A stretch of DNA of 64,000 nt from Margaritifera margaritifera (GCA_029931535.1 JAQPZY010000542.1:62001-126000), one strand, 5' to 3'. Numbered from the stretch's first letter, positions 10,590-23,986 are shown. Notes: a model not told the origin generated them from the sequence alone. Made by a program: numbers and translations.

Positions 10590-12005
10590 TCCAACAACAA
10601 AGTCATTTTGGAGAGTATAACATCAAGGCGTCTGTAATTGACACCAGCCTAATTAACACGTGCATTGAACTGCTTGCTGACCACGGACTGCCTGAACAAG
10701 TCCAGATGTTCCAAAGAAAAGTAGTAAATCGGGTACAACGTAGTGAAGTCATGCTGGAAAATCTGCAGACCTGTGTCGATGTTTTGATCCCGGCCCATGT
10801 ACGACCATAGTTTGTGATATGCATGTGCGATTTGTTTGGCGTCTCAATCGAGCAAACATTCTTTGGAGGGTTCCTGTTGACGGCTTAACTGCAGAGATAC
10901 TTCAGATTCTCCTAACTTGTCAAATATTATCACACTATGGGCTTGCTCGTCGGCCAATCGATTCATTTTATGAAACGCAACGAACACGTGTCTTGGTGCG
11001 ATATTACCTTGTTGCGTACTTATTTGCTATATAAACTGTCCCTGAACGGCGCTTTGTATCGGGTCTGTGGTGAGTGCTAGAAACAAAAACGTTGACCCGT
11101 CTCCAGACTCCATAAACGACAACAAAAGCTCTTCTGTGTCCAATAATGGGGTTATCACAGGCATCCACAATATCAATTTTAACAATACAGCTTCACCATC
11201 AGAGACACCAGCGGGTTAACACGACTGTGTGTTTGGCTCCAAAAATGACCTTGCGGACATCTCTGCCAAATAAAATATATGACTGAGAGGAATCACACAC
11301 GAAAACAATAATTCGCTTCGACGAAGTTGTCCACGTCGCGTCGCCAATCCAAGGGAGAAAGTCGGATTACCACTAAACAGCGTAGCGGTGCCACCAACAC
11401 CAGATCTTAGCAGGCATACCAGCAGGTTGTGGGTCAACGAAAGAAGCCCGCATAAGTTGATGTAAGATATGCTGGGTGTGATCTGCATGATCGTCTGCAT
11501 CCTTGAAAAACATCATAGTTGATAAAGCGGATCTACGCGTCGACGTTGTCCAAACATGCTTCTATTTCCTTTTCGTCCATGAGATATCATGCGCTGTTGA
11601 GCAACATCATGCCGTTGCTGACAAATGCAACCTTGACATTTTCATCGTAATTGTTACCGTTGTCGGCAAGTACAAGTTTTCCCTCGATCTCCAAGAAGGC
11701 CTCACACGGGAAAAAATATCTAGACGTGTCCTGCGCTTGTAATTCTATTTGTCCACGTTCATTGGGGACCCTAACAAAGCAGATCACCCGGGGGCGCATT
11801 TGGGGAAAACCGAAACAATATGTAACTCTGCGTGACATTTCCGATCTCCAAGAAGGCCTCACACGGGAAAAAATATCTAGACGTGTCCTGCGCTTGTAAT
11901 TCTATTTGTCCACGTTCATTGGGGACCCTAACAAAGCAGATCACCCAGGGGCGAATTTGGGGAAAATCCACATTTCCGCTGCTCATCGTCGAGGCTGAGG
12001 CTCGG
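10590..12005 (-). pseudogene. Element A: Polinton-type major capsid protein (MCP), degraded
   Basis: Read on the minus strand, the N-terminal part contains FFPCEAFLEIEGKLVLAD and VAFVSNGMMLLNSARY, the hallmark start of the Polinton/adintovirus double-jelly-roll MCP. The middle has VIPLSHIF (11.28-11.3 kb), then RHVFVAFHKMNRLADEQ (around 10.95 kb), and the end has NIDTGLQIFQHDFTTLYPIY (10.73-10.80 kb), the conserved D-x-x-TLYPI block before the C-terminus. Several stops and frame changes break it, and a 125-bp segment is duplicated inside (see the repeat at 11685-11966). Element B has a matching MCP. Assignment rests on recalled family motifs and relative order, not on a search. Confidence 0.75.
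11685..11966. repeat. 125-bp near-identical tandem duplication inside MCP of element A
   Basis: Bases 11685-11809 recur at 11842-11966, an offset of 157 bp, with 2 differences seen by eye. A 32-bp spacer (11810-11841) separates the copies. Both copies encode the FFPCEAFLEI part of the MCP on the minus strand. The near-identity shows the duplication is much younger than the decay of the surrounding gene. Confidence 0.9.
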
Positions 12006-12039
12006 TAGCTGCCGTTGATGGCGTCACATTTTAGATTAA

Positions 12040-12420
12040 CCTGAATCGTCGAGGTGAACCTGACAATGTCTGGCACGATGGTGTACCCCATGCGTAAATT
12101 TCGCTAGCGTTCGGGAATCTCAATAATATCTTCGGGCCAATCAAGAACTGTTCTCAGCGACGACTGTGCAATATCCACTGCGTATTGCTGAGATTCAAAC
12201 GAGATGGTAGAGTCAAGTGTGGGTTCATGTACGCGTATGTAGATTTTATAGTCTTTGCTGGACACCAACGAAATCCTCCGTTGTATCTTCTCATTCATCG
12301 ATTCAATGTCGTACGCGCCGGTGGGAAGTCCAACAAAGTTCCAGGTTGCGCCACCGTCCGAAGGGAACACGAGTGACTTATTTGCGTCGAGGCCAACAAA
12401 CGACGTTCATCTGTTATTAG
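12040..12420 (-). pseudogene. Element A: penton-like structural protein fragment
   Basis: The minus-strand frame has a FVGLDANKSLVFPSDGG start region, WNFVGLPTGAYDIESMNEKI, a VDIAQSSLRTVLDWPED stretch and then, after a stop, VPDIVRFTSTIQVNLKCDAI. This order (G-x-Y-x-I/D-x-x-N-x-x-I, then a 'LRxVLxW' block, then 'PxIxRxxxxIxVxCD') matches a structural protein family I recall beside the MCP in invertebrate Polintons, possibly the penton or a fibre-like protein. The sequence after GSYRA runs straight into MCP-like sequence near 12.0 kb, so the 3' part of this gene seems to be deleted. Confidence 0.45.
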
Positions 12421-12439
12421 GCAAACTGTAATAACGCGC

Positions 12440-13033
12440 AACAACGCTAGTGAGATTTCGAGTGTGCAGTCTTCCCGCGCGGTAATTGGAATTACCTATA
12501 TTGGCGTCGGGAAAACCACGTGGAATTCTAGATTCAGTGACGATATTGTAATCAGTTGGGTGACGCTCGAGGTTGTATTTGCAACTACACGCTGCATCGC
12601 AGCATTGATTTCGCCGAGGACACGAAGCGTCTCAATTCCTTCAGAGGTCGTCATCATCGGTGTACGCGCGTTCGTCATATACTACATCATCGATGTCTTC
12701 AATGAATTCGTGCATCAACGCGCGAGACGTATTTGAGTCCATCATGTTGTCGATGAGCAACCGCTAACAAATCGATGTGGCCTTATTGATGACTTCCGGC
12801 ACATTATTGCGGGCGGGAACCGACCCCACGAGTGTTTCCAGCCGATCCTCAGGTTCACTGACCCTCTGCTGGTCTACGCCGTCTACAAGAACCAATGATT
12901 CTACTACGGGTTCAACCAAGACCTTTACCACGTTTGGGTGGTTCCTGTAAGTCAGCCTCCTCCTTCCTGAATAATATTCTTCTGAAACAACTTCGTCGTC
13001 TGCGGGAGACAGATCCTCCGAAGACAAAGCCAC
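12440..13033 (-). pseudogene. Element A: unrecognised acidic protein
   Basis: An 89-codon frame (12764-13033) contains SSEDLSPADDEVVSEEYY, RRRLTYRNHPNVVKVLVE and PEDRLETLVGSVPARNNVPE. After a stop, more open sequence continues (NMMDSNTSRALMHEFIEDID, and a GIETLRVLGEINAAMQ helix at 12.55-12.65 kb). The composition is acidic and helical. It sits between PolB and the penton-like gene in element A and has no counterpart in element B. Not recognised. Confidence 0.4.
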
Positions 13034-13049
13034 GGTTTTTTCACAGCAG

Positions 13050-15352
13050 GGTTTTTATATACTGCGAAATATATTAAAGTAATCCTCGGTATTTATTTCA
13101 TTTGTGTCTCTAAGCACGTAAACGATCTTATTAAACTCCTCTCGCATGTGATTATCGCTGGTTAATTTTGAAATTCCACTCCACTCCTGAAATACCCACT
13201 TGTACGATTCCTTTTGAGAAAACCTCTCCCAGTCGCTCATGTACTAGTACGAATAGATTCCTTTGCACGTGAGCAACTGAACGTTCCAGTTTCAGAGCCA
13301 CCGTATCGACAAGTAATCGTAAAGGGGTCATCGCCTCAGGCGGCAAGGTTCATAACGAGTGCGTCCATGTTGGAATTGAGAAACTGTAGCGAGTCAATGA
13401 ACTTCAGCTGACTCTGCCGGAACGTCATGCATTTTTGCATGCTGTTAAGAATGTCACTTGTTCCTTCGTTATATGACGTTGCGATACCTTGCATGATTAA
13501 GTGACCATCACACCCAGGCAGGTTATAAAGCTCGCCAGGAATTCTTATTTTACCGTGGTAAATTAGCATCTGTAGATTACATACGCTGTGTGCGGCTCCT
13601 CTTTATGGGCCAGTGATGTGACAATGATCGCGAACTCGGCAAGCTTCGCTTCCGGAGCTTCTTACGCCGTCTTCGCCGTCCGCGAATGATTTTTAGCAAA
13701 TCCAACAATGAGTCGCCGCGGAAAAATTGCGAAAGTCATCGTTTATCAAGATCATGTATGCAGGCGAGTAAAGCTGTTGTCGCATCCATTTCGGTGTAAC
13801 CTCGAGCGATTTCATAAACACCTCAACAGAGTCCTTGCCGCGGTACAACATAGGCGGCTCAGTTGCTCCGGCACATCTGACAGCAGTGTAGCAAAACACG
13901 CATGGGACTTGTTCGGCAACTTGTGTCGTATTTTATTGCACAGCGTGGTCATCGGGAAGCATAAATAACATATGGAACTTTCATCTTCGGTTGCACCGCT
14001 GTGAATATCAGATTGTTCTTGCCAGGTTCCGGCATGATCATACGCTACGGCTTCCCACTGATACCCCCGCAGTAAAAGTCATGGTCGTAAAGCAGCTGTT
14101 GGATGCTAAATACATCCATGCAGCGCCGACATGCAAACTATTTCGTCTTATGCTTGCTGTACCGATAAACAATCAGGGGAACATCTTTAATCCACACGTA
14201 ACGGTGCACCCAAAGGGTCTCACGCGCCCCTGGAAGTTCATGTTGCTTAACAACAACAGATCATAGTTGACCCACGCGCGCGTCACAGTGGATAGTCGCA
14301 TCGGCTGAAGGCCACTGTTCCAAGCGAACACATTAACAGCTATGTTAGAATTGGGTCGTTCAAACTTGAAGATGTCAGAAACCTGTATGGGGGATTCTAT
14401 ATTGCCAAACTAGTTCACCCATGAACTGTTTGTATTTTCGAGGCTGATCTGTATTGTCCCGCGCAAGATGCAGCGCGGATAAAACCGGCCGTTCGAAGCA
14501 TCGGTTGTCCTTGTTTTTCGCGTTTACTACTGCTCGCCGCGGAATACACGCCGGCGTTGGAATATAACTTGAAGGCTTGTACGTGGCAAACCCAATATGA
14601 AGTTCTGCACATCTGGAATTAATATATCCTAAACCTGCCCGCGTGTAATCATCAAACATCCTAAGGATTGTTACAAAACCTTTGTTGATTTCATCATTGA
14701 TGGCCTCAGTGTCTCCGCGGTTCAAAATTACAAGGGCACCACTGATAAAGTGTCCACTTGAGACAGTAGATCCTTTGCTGCCTTCCGAGGTGAAAATCGG
14801 CATAATAAAGTCCTCAACGAAAATAATGTTCACCTTGGACCCAGACTCGAGTGGCGTTGTGCCCGCTTGCTGTAACTTTGATATGATTCCCGAGCACGTG
14901 TTTGAAAGAAGCTTCACAGGATCTATGCTTGTCTTGTATGCGTTTGGGATGACTGCCCGGTAATCTTCGAAATCACCAGAACGCCTGTGCAACTTGAACT
15001 CTGGGACTTGGCCTCGTTGACGAGCCTGTGCAACGGCCTCAGCGACAATAGTAGCTGCGATACGGCGGTTGTTGTCTTCATCAGCGACCAAACGTGCGAT
15101 TTCAGCCCGGGTGACCCGTGAAGGAATCTTGATATTCAACTGGGCTGCCGTTGAATGAAGCTACATCACGGTCAACCGTAAATATGCCGTTCTTATACCT
15201 CTTGGTATCCTAATTCCATTGTCTCTCGCGAATTGTTTGAGGTGATTCACTGTAGGCATGCCCGTATAATTAAAATAAAAAATATCATCTAATTGTTTAT
15301 TCGACAATATATTTTTGTAGAGACCTTTGTACTTTACCAGGATTGGAAACAT
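13050..15352 (-). pseudogene. polB: Element A: Polinton protein-primed DNA polymerase B, N-terminal half
   Basis: Family B polymerase of the Polinton/adintovirus type, which would replicate the element by protein priming. On the minus strand, in order: a 254-codon frame (14375-15139) ending in VVNAKNKDNRCF...LSALHLAR, a conserved N-terminal block; VSDIFKFERPNSNIAVNVF (about 14.3-14.4 kb); YRGKDSVEVFMKSLE and ATHCWIC (13.7-13.85 kb); the zinc-ribbon-like VRDHCHITG...RGAAH (13.58-13.64 kb); the exonuclease-region LPGCDGHLIMQGIAT and LKFIDSLQFL (13.35-13.55 kb); and MSDWERFSQKE (13.2 kb). It then stops: the palm with the catalytic motifs is absent. Numerous stops and frameshifts make it a pseudogene. 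One amber codon (15161-15163) separates the N-terminal SAP-like segment from the 254-codon frame. Confidence 0.8.
15161..15352 (-). pseudogene. Element A: SAP-like N-terminal segment, in frame with PolB
   Basis: A frame opening at the ATG at 15350-15352 (alternative internal ATG at 15257-15259) ends with MPTVNHLKQFARDNGIRIPR followed by GIRTAYLRLTVM and a TAG. 'VxxLxxFARDNGIRIPRGIR' has the helix-hairpin layout of SAP-like DNA-binding motifs. The TAG at 15161-15163 is the only stop between this segment and the 254-codon PolB frame, so it may be the N-terminus of PolB rather than a separate gene. Element B has the corresponding segment (VRQLRHFTRERNIPIQRG) at 53.39-53.64 kb. Confidence 0.5.
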
Positions 15353-15359
15353 CAATTAC

Positions 15360-15540
15360 TTCGATCCTGCATATATTTTATTGACTTCATTGTCTTTTTT
15401 CCTTGACGGCATCGTTGGATTTTTCTTCCATGGAATCGTCGGCTTTTTCCATATTCATGTTGGCAAGTTTTCGCCGGCGCGCGGGATAATAATCAGCTAT
15501 GGATGCGCACAGTAGGTAAAGCTGATCGAGCGCCACTGAT
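15360..15540 (-). pseudogene. Element A: short acidic/basic C-terminal frame upstream of PolB
   Basis: The minus-strand frame reads ALDQLYLLCASIADYYPARR then KLANMNMEKADDSMEEKSND and a stop near 15393. It has no ATG until the internal MNMEK. The DNA between it and PolB is collinear with element B (TTGGAAACA...ATCCTG shared at about 15.34 and 53.69 kb). It may be the C-terminus of the next upstream gene of the element. Unrecognised. Confidence 0.3.
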
Positions 15541-15607
15541 ACACGTAAAGTAGCAAGTGGGATTTACAAAATTAAAACTGCAATTCTCATTCTCTGCCTA
15601 TTATAAA

Positions 15608-15735
15608 ATTGCTTGCTCCTAGTCATTAACGGATATATTTCATTGAGTGGATGAAAAACGCAAGTACTTTTCACAAGTGAAAATACTCGAGTTTTTCATC
15701 CAGTCGATGAAATATATCTGCTATTCAAGCAATAT
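15608..15735. repeat. Near-palindrome just outside element A
   Basis: The arms 15631-15674 and 15677-15719 are inverted copies of each other: GGATATATTTCATTGAGTGG and, on the other strand, AGATATATTTCATCGACTGG, both continuing ATGAAAAAC(G/T)C. They are separated by only 2 bp and differ by a few substitutions and a small gap. An outer CAAGCAAT/ATTGCTTG match extends the symmetry to about 15.61-15.73 kb. The DNA could form a hairpin of more than 40 bp. It may be a foldback element or an intact junction of two inverted repeat ends. Confidence 0.8.
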
Positions 15736-15739
15736 CCTC

Positions 15740-16890
15740 TATATACTCCTTCATTTCACAAACACTCTTTACCAGTACAATTAAGAGTATTGATTAATGG
15801 ATGCAAGGAGGGGGTCCAAATCTGTAACAATGTCATTACAGGTTTATATACCCTCACCTACAATCAATTATCTATTAACAGATATTCTTAATTTCATCTG
15901 TTACGAGGTCTTATGTTCACTGGATGATTTGACGCAAGATCATTCAGAATAGTCTGGAATGGTTCGAAATGTATTCAGCGGTCATTGTGTGGATATTCTT
16001 TTCTATAGTGGGTACACGGCAGCGTTGCTAATAGTTTTGGTAGAATTCAGTACACAGCCGCCGTGCGAATAGATGCTTTCTTGAAAGAAAACTTGACAAA
16101 TACTGGTCAAGAGCTGTTTTACATTTATCAATGAAACATTCCAACCGAACGCATCCAATCAAACTTAAAACTCTAGAGCTTTTACAAGAGGCTATTAATA
16201 GCCTTCTGCCAGGAGAGTATTTGTGAGAATTTCTGAGAGAACGTACTCGCTATAGTCTAATTAGTTGAGAGATGTGCATTAATCACTTGCTCCTAGTTTG
16301 AATCTTGATAACCTCAAGATCATGCATGTGGTTGGTTGGAATAAAGTTTGATTCGATTTGAGTTTCAACGAGAAAATAAAATATGCCTTAAAGAGCAAAA
16401 TATGTTTCCTATAATGGTTATTACTACATGACGCTTTGTATGATGCCGTATCAAGTAAACAGTACCAAAGATGGGTCGACGGATGTCGTTATTTCACTTT
16501 ATTTCATTTGGTTTGTAAATAAACTATTATTTTATGTGCAACGAACTGAATGGAATACGGCCCTCCCATTGGACGACCGAAAATGACGTACTACGCCAAC
16601 TGATAACCTGATTTTCAGTCGACCAATAAGGGGGCAGAATCCCATTGAGTCAGTTGTACCTGCATATTAAGCGGGCGCGATCATGGCCATATCGACTGGT
16701 GGCGTGGGAAAATGGTCTGGTATTCCTTAAAGGTGTGGTAGTAAGTCAAACTTAGTTTAGGCATTAAAAAACGAATGCCTGATTTAAACATCGGTGCCAA
16801 ATTTATTACGCTATGCGAAGTATAAAGTATAAATGAGACCTCCCACTAATTCAGGTTATATAACACACACCCGACAATCCATATACTTTG
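15740..16890. other. Intergenic DNA with inverted CCAAT boxes
   Basis: No gene is seen. At 16.56-16.74 kb the DNA is less AT-rich and carries CCATTGG (16576-16582) and GACCAATAA (16620-16628) with a GC-rich GCGGGCGCG run, which is promoter-like. No downstream coding exon could be supported on either strand. Confidence 0.35.
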
Positions 16891-16891
16891 A

Positions 16892-16892
<1 letters not shown>

Positions 16893-16950
<58 letters not shown>
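16893..16950. repeat. (TA)n microsatellite
   Basis: Uninterrupted TA dinucleotides followed by a short (TTTA)n run. Confidence 0.95.
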
Positions 16951-16954
<4 letters not shown>

Positions 16955-17087
16955 TTTATTTATTTATTATATACTTTAGTGTGAAATATAGAAACTTATT
17001 GGCGAAATAATTTGCATATTTTTTCATTCCTATAAGATTTCCCATCATGCCATGCTACGCTGGATTGTGTGTGCCTACAGAAGTTAT

Positions 17088-20300
<3,213 letters not shown>

Positions 20301-20308
20301 TTGATTTG

Positions 20309-20314
20309 TTTATT
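20309..20314 (-). promoter_or_regulatory. Candidate polyadenylation signal of the GIMAP gene
   Basis: AATAAA on the minus strand, about 40 bp beyond the GIMAP stop codon. Confidence 0.45.
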
Positions 20315-20353
20315 CTCTAAATTGTAGTAATTGGCACTTAAATAGGAGAATAA

Positions 20354-21518
20354 TTACTTATGGTAACACCCTTTTGGTCCCATGAAATCAAAGAAATGTT
20401 CCCTTCCTCTGCCAAACCGTACTGTTGAATGAATTTGTTGTAGTACGTTGGTTTCCAGCATTTCAGCACAAGCACGGTTATAATGAACTGGGTTTGAAAA
20501 CCTATTTATGGAGCTGTAATAACTTTCACTAGTTGTCGATCTTCTAGGCGGAAACCAATTGCTAATGTCCTGTTTAACATTTTGCAGCACTTGTACACTT
20601 TCGTAGATCTTTACCCCTGTGTTTAGGACCGTACCAAGAGTTTCGCAATATCCGAGAAAGGTGTTCTGGGGTTGACTGGCTGCTCCTCTCTCAAAGCCCC
20701 TTTCCTCCGCTTCCCTCAGACTTTTTTCATGTTCATGTTTTTCTTTATCTTTATTTCTCTCCTCTCTTTCTCGTTCTTTCTCTTCACACTGTTTCCGGAT
20801 CAACGTTTGGATTCGTTCACGCTCTTCACACTGTTCCCGGATCAACGTTCGAATTTGCTCACTATCCCAACGTGAGGCAGTCCATTTCTCAATATACTTT
20901 TCAAGAGGACCTCGGTATACTGAAATGTTTTCCTGGTAATATTTTTTGCCGTTATCACTGATCCTTCTCACCATTTCCATTAAGGTACCAATTTTATCAT
21001 CCATCTTCGTCATATCCCGTTCTTTATTGTTTATAGTGATGTATCTCTCATCGCATTCGTTCAATAGATTTTTCAGACTTGTAATTGTTTTGCAATTCTC
21101 TAAGAACTTTGTATTGTCCTCAATATCGTCTTCTCGGGTAAATACGATTATCGCATGATGAACAAACTTTGGTCCAAAGATGATCCGAACAATGTCCAGT
21201 GTATCTTGCTCTTCCTCCGTGTGTCTATTGCTTGTCAGAACAATCAAAAAAGCATGAGGACCTGGTTCCGCCAAATTCAACGATTTTTGAACCGTGAGTG
21301 CAGTCTTAGTCATGGAAGTGTTTGTATCGAAGAGACCTATGGTATCTACAACAGTTGTTCCTATGCCGTTTCACAAAGTCGTCTTAGCAAGGTTATGTGT
21401 GGTAACTGATTGTTTGTTGCCCCCTAGATTCGAATTCTTGTCGTCGCAGGATGGAGTTTCCCGTAGCACTTTTTCCATTTCCTGTTCTACCAAGCATTAT
21501 TAATCGATAAGACGCCAT
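20354..21518 (-). pseudogene. GIMAP/AIG1-family GTPase with two lesions
   Basis: GTPase of the immunity-associated (AIG1) family, membrane- or cytosol-associated and linked to immune-cell survival in vertebrates and to stress/immune response in molluscs. The ATG at 21516-21518 gives the G1 P-loop GRTGNGKSATGNS. G3 is VVDTIGLFDT. The AIG1 'conserved box' (EPGPHAFLIVL...TEEE) follows, then G4 VFTREDD and G5 YITINNK. The C-terminal half has a charged coiled coil with a 42-bp (14-residue) tandem repeat, IRTLIREQCEERER and IQTLIRKQCEEKER. Two defects interrupt it. A +1 shift lies at a G5 run near 21424-21428, and an in-frame TGA at 21371-21373 lies between G1 and G3. From 21313 down, 319 codons are fully open. 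Either lesion could be an assembly error; two together suggest a young pseudogene. A start at 21313 would lack G1 and G3. Confidence 0.85.
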
Positions 21519-21561
21519 CTTTCTTTCAGTACGAAAGGGATGAAACTTTTACCATTTAGAC

Positions 21562-21577
21562 CTGCAAGAAGAAACAC
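21562..21577 (-). promoter_or_regulatory. Candidate 3' splice acceptor upstream of GIMAP
   Basis: On the minus strand GTGTTTCTTCTTGCAG precedes 43 bases that lead into the GIMAP ATG. The in-frame TAA between acceptor and ATG indicates a 5'-UTR exon, so the gene probably has at least one upstream noncoding exon. Confidence 0.5.
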
Positions 21578-21579
21578 TT

Positions 21580-22770
21580 TAATTAACAACTTGGGTTGAC
21601 ATACGTAGAGCATCTTACATGACCGCTCACAAAATTTATGAATCTTTTGCGAGAGAAGCACAGAGTTGCGTGTACAATAAACAGAATATTTGTCAAAGAA
21701 TTATGAAATTAATCTAAATTAGATCAATGGATATAGCAAATATCAATATTTTACCCATATGACTTAGTACCGTCACAGGTTAATTTCATAAATGTGATAT
21801 AAATGTGCCTTTCATGAAACTTCCAATCAATATTTTCATCTGATAAGTAAACATCTTTGATTTTTGTAAGGTACGAGTCTCTGAAAATACAAATGACACT
21901 AAACCAATTTTAAAATTACGTCAAAGTGAACAGTGAACAGCTTTTTGAAAAAGTGAGTTTCTCTATGATGTGTCTGCATTTCAACTTTAACGAGTGTTGG
22001 TGAAACAGAGCCTGAGATATTGATGGAGTAAACAAATAACTCAAGGAAAATACACAATAGTATGAAAAAGAGGTCAGGATATGTTAGTCTTCGTTATGTG
22101 CATCAATGCGCAATGTTCCCTATCTATAACATTATTCATGAGAGCCGTACAAGTGAACAATGTGAGGCATATTTTCTATACTGAGTAATGTGGGAAGCAT
22201 ATTGCTTGCAAATTGACTATACAGACACAACAATACGGTATTCAATGATGCGGAATTGCATTAACAATTACTATAGGTAGCCAAGAAAGATAATAAGTTA
22301 TTTAAATTTGGTAATAGCAATAAAAGAAAATTTAGCCAAGTGAATGTGGTCAAATAATATGCCTGTGTTATAAGAGAGGTATTAGTATACAGGGGAGTTT
22401 TGTAGTCAGGAACTACTGAGCCAGTTTGAATCAGCATAGGTGTTATTTTGACCTGAGATTTTGATGGTTTATTAATCGTCACTGTAAACAATATAAACCC
22501 ACAAAGTACTGAAAAGTAGGTACAGTTACCTAATTGTGTTAAAGGTGAGTCAGTTTTTCTGAAATGCATCATCCTACTATATTATTTTAGTATTTTTGAA
22601 ATAAGGTCTGCAGAACTCCTTTATTCTCCTGAACACAATTACACTGACATTATCTTCTCGGAAATAGCCCACAATCAAGTTGGAACCTCGAAGCCAGAAG
22701 TGCAAAGGAATCTTACCAAATTCACCGCCGCGGAACCCTCAGATCAGCGGCTTGAACACAAAATAATAGA
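21580..22770. other. AT-rich intergenic DNA, possible GIMAP 5' region
   Basis: No coding exon is recognised. If the splice acceptor at 21562 is used, a GIMAP 5'-UTR exon and promoter should lie here or further upstream. Confidence 0.35.
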
Positions 22771-22774
22771 ACCC

Positions 22775-23140
22775 GTTTCCCTCTTCATGGTTACATTTAT
22801 TGGGAAGGTTTTATCTTCCTAGGGATTTTGTTCATTTTTGGAACTTGACTTTTAATTCACACCATATAAAGAATATTGTTCTGAGACGCCTTTAAATTCT
22901 GATACATACATACATATCATCTCATTCTTAATTTTGGAATCACGTTAGAAACAAGTTTCCCTTATCATGTTTACCTTTTGGTTGGAAGGTTTTGTCTTTA
23001 CAGGAACTGTCTGCAATTCTTGGTTTTGCAACTTTTTAGACTTTACTTTTAATTGATACCATATAGCCAGTATTGTACTGAGGTGCCATTAAACGCTAAT
23101 GCATGTATACATATCATTTCGTTCTTAATTTTGGAAGCGC
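22775..23140 (+). repeat. Diverged tandem pair of LINE 3' tails
   Basis: Units at 22775-22943 and 22955-23140 (offset 180 bp) share GTTTCCC..TCATG, GGAAGGTTTT(A/G)TCTT, ACTTTTAATT and CACCATATA/ATACCATATA. They also share AT(T/A)GT(T/A)CTGAG(A/G)(C/T)GCC, then ATACATATCAT and TTCTTAATTTTGGAA. The central block matches the 3' end of the Jockey-like LINE at 46.97-47.03 kb (ACCATATAGCCA..ATTGTGCTAAGGTGCCGTT). Each unit ends in a short TACATA run, like the LINE tail. So these are old LINE 3' ends, duplicated in tandem. Confidence 0.65.
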
Positions 23141-23239
23141 ATTATCTTTACTCTTTGGATCACAACTGTACACTCAATATTATCCGGGACAAAATTTGGG
23201 GTGGGTCATTCATTGGCCTTACTGCCATAACATATTACA

Positions 23240-23430
23240 TGTTCTTTGTTTCAGTCCCTTGACTGGGCCATATGTGGGCACGTTGATGCAAAGGCGTTCC
23301 TGCCAAATTGAAATGCCGACCGGACCCCCAATCTGCTGGACCCCAACGAGGTGACAGTCCTTTCGACGTGGCTGTCCAATCGACAAACAGTCGTTGCGAC
23401 GCGGTCCGCCAACCGGCTTAGGCAAAAACT
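23240..23430. repeat. GC-rich patch with 33-bp repeats
   Basis: On the minus strand, two adjacent 33-bp units encode GGPRRNDCLSI and GQPRRKDCHLV, followed by a weaker third (GVQQIGGPVGI). The reading frame stays open for 68 codons (23219-23425). GC content is well above the surroundings. It could be a minisatellite or a remnant coding repeat. No family recognised. Confidence 0.4.
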
Positions 23431-23913
23431 TTCCTTTACATCAAGTGTTTTCCCCCGGGGCCTTTTTCAGATCAATTCAAACCTTTGGAAATGTCAGTTT
23501 TGGTCAGCATGTATTGTTATAATGTCTTCTCGATACATTTTTATATAATGGATTTTCGTCGGTGTAAATGTAAATAGAGATATAGAGAAAACTGCTGATT
23601 CGGAAGTAACTTTATCGGCTGCGTGTATTGGGCACACAACACACGCCCATATCTATAGACAGTTAGTTTTCAGATTTTCCCTAACATTCCTGTCGGTGTG
23701 ACTAAACCGAGCCAGAGTCACGATGTATATAAATCACACAGGGTACATATTTTTTAAATGGTGTTGGTTTTCGTAATATTAACTTTAAAAAGGACGATTA
23801 AAAAAAAACAAAATGTTTGCTTTAACCATCAGGCACCCTTGATTATATCTGAGCTTTCTAGTACACTTCAAGTGGAAAAATAGTCTTACCCATTTATTAT
23901 AAAGACTTAACTG

Positions 23914-23916
<3 letters not shown>

Positions 23917-23983
<67 letters not shown>
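23917..23983. repeat. (TA)n microsatellite
   Basis: Uninterrupted TA dinucleotides. Confidence 0.95.

Positions 23984-23986
<3 letters not shown>

Noticed and set aside
7500..15600. Terminal inverted repeats and 6-bp target-site duplication for element A
   Set aside because: I compared the two flanks by eye and found no convincing match, so the element borders are left undefined.
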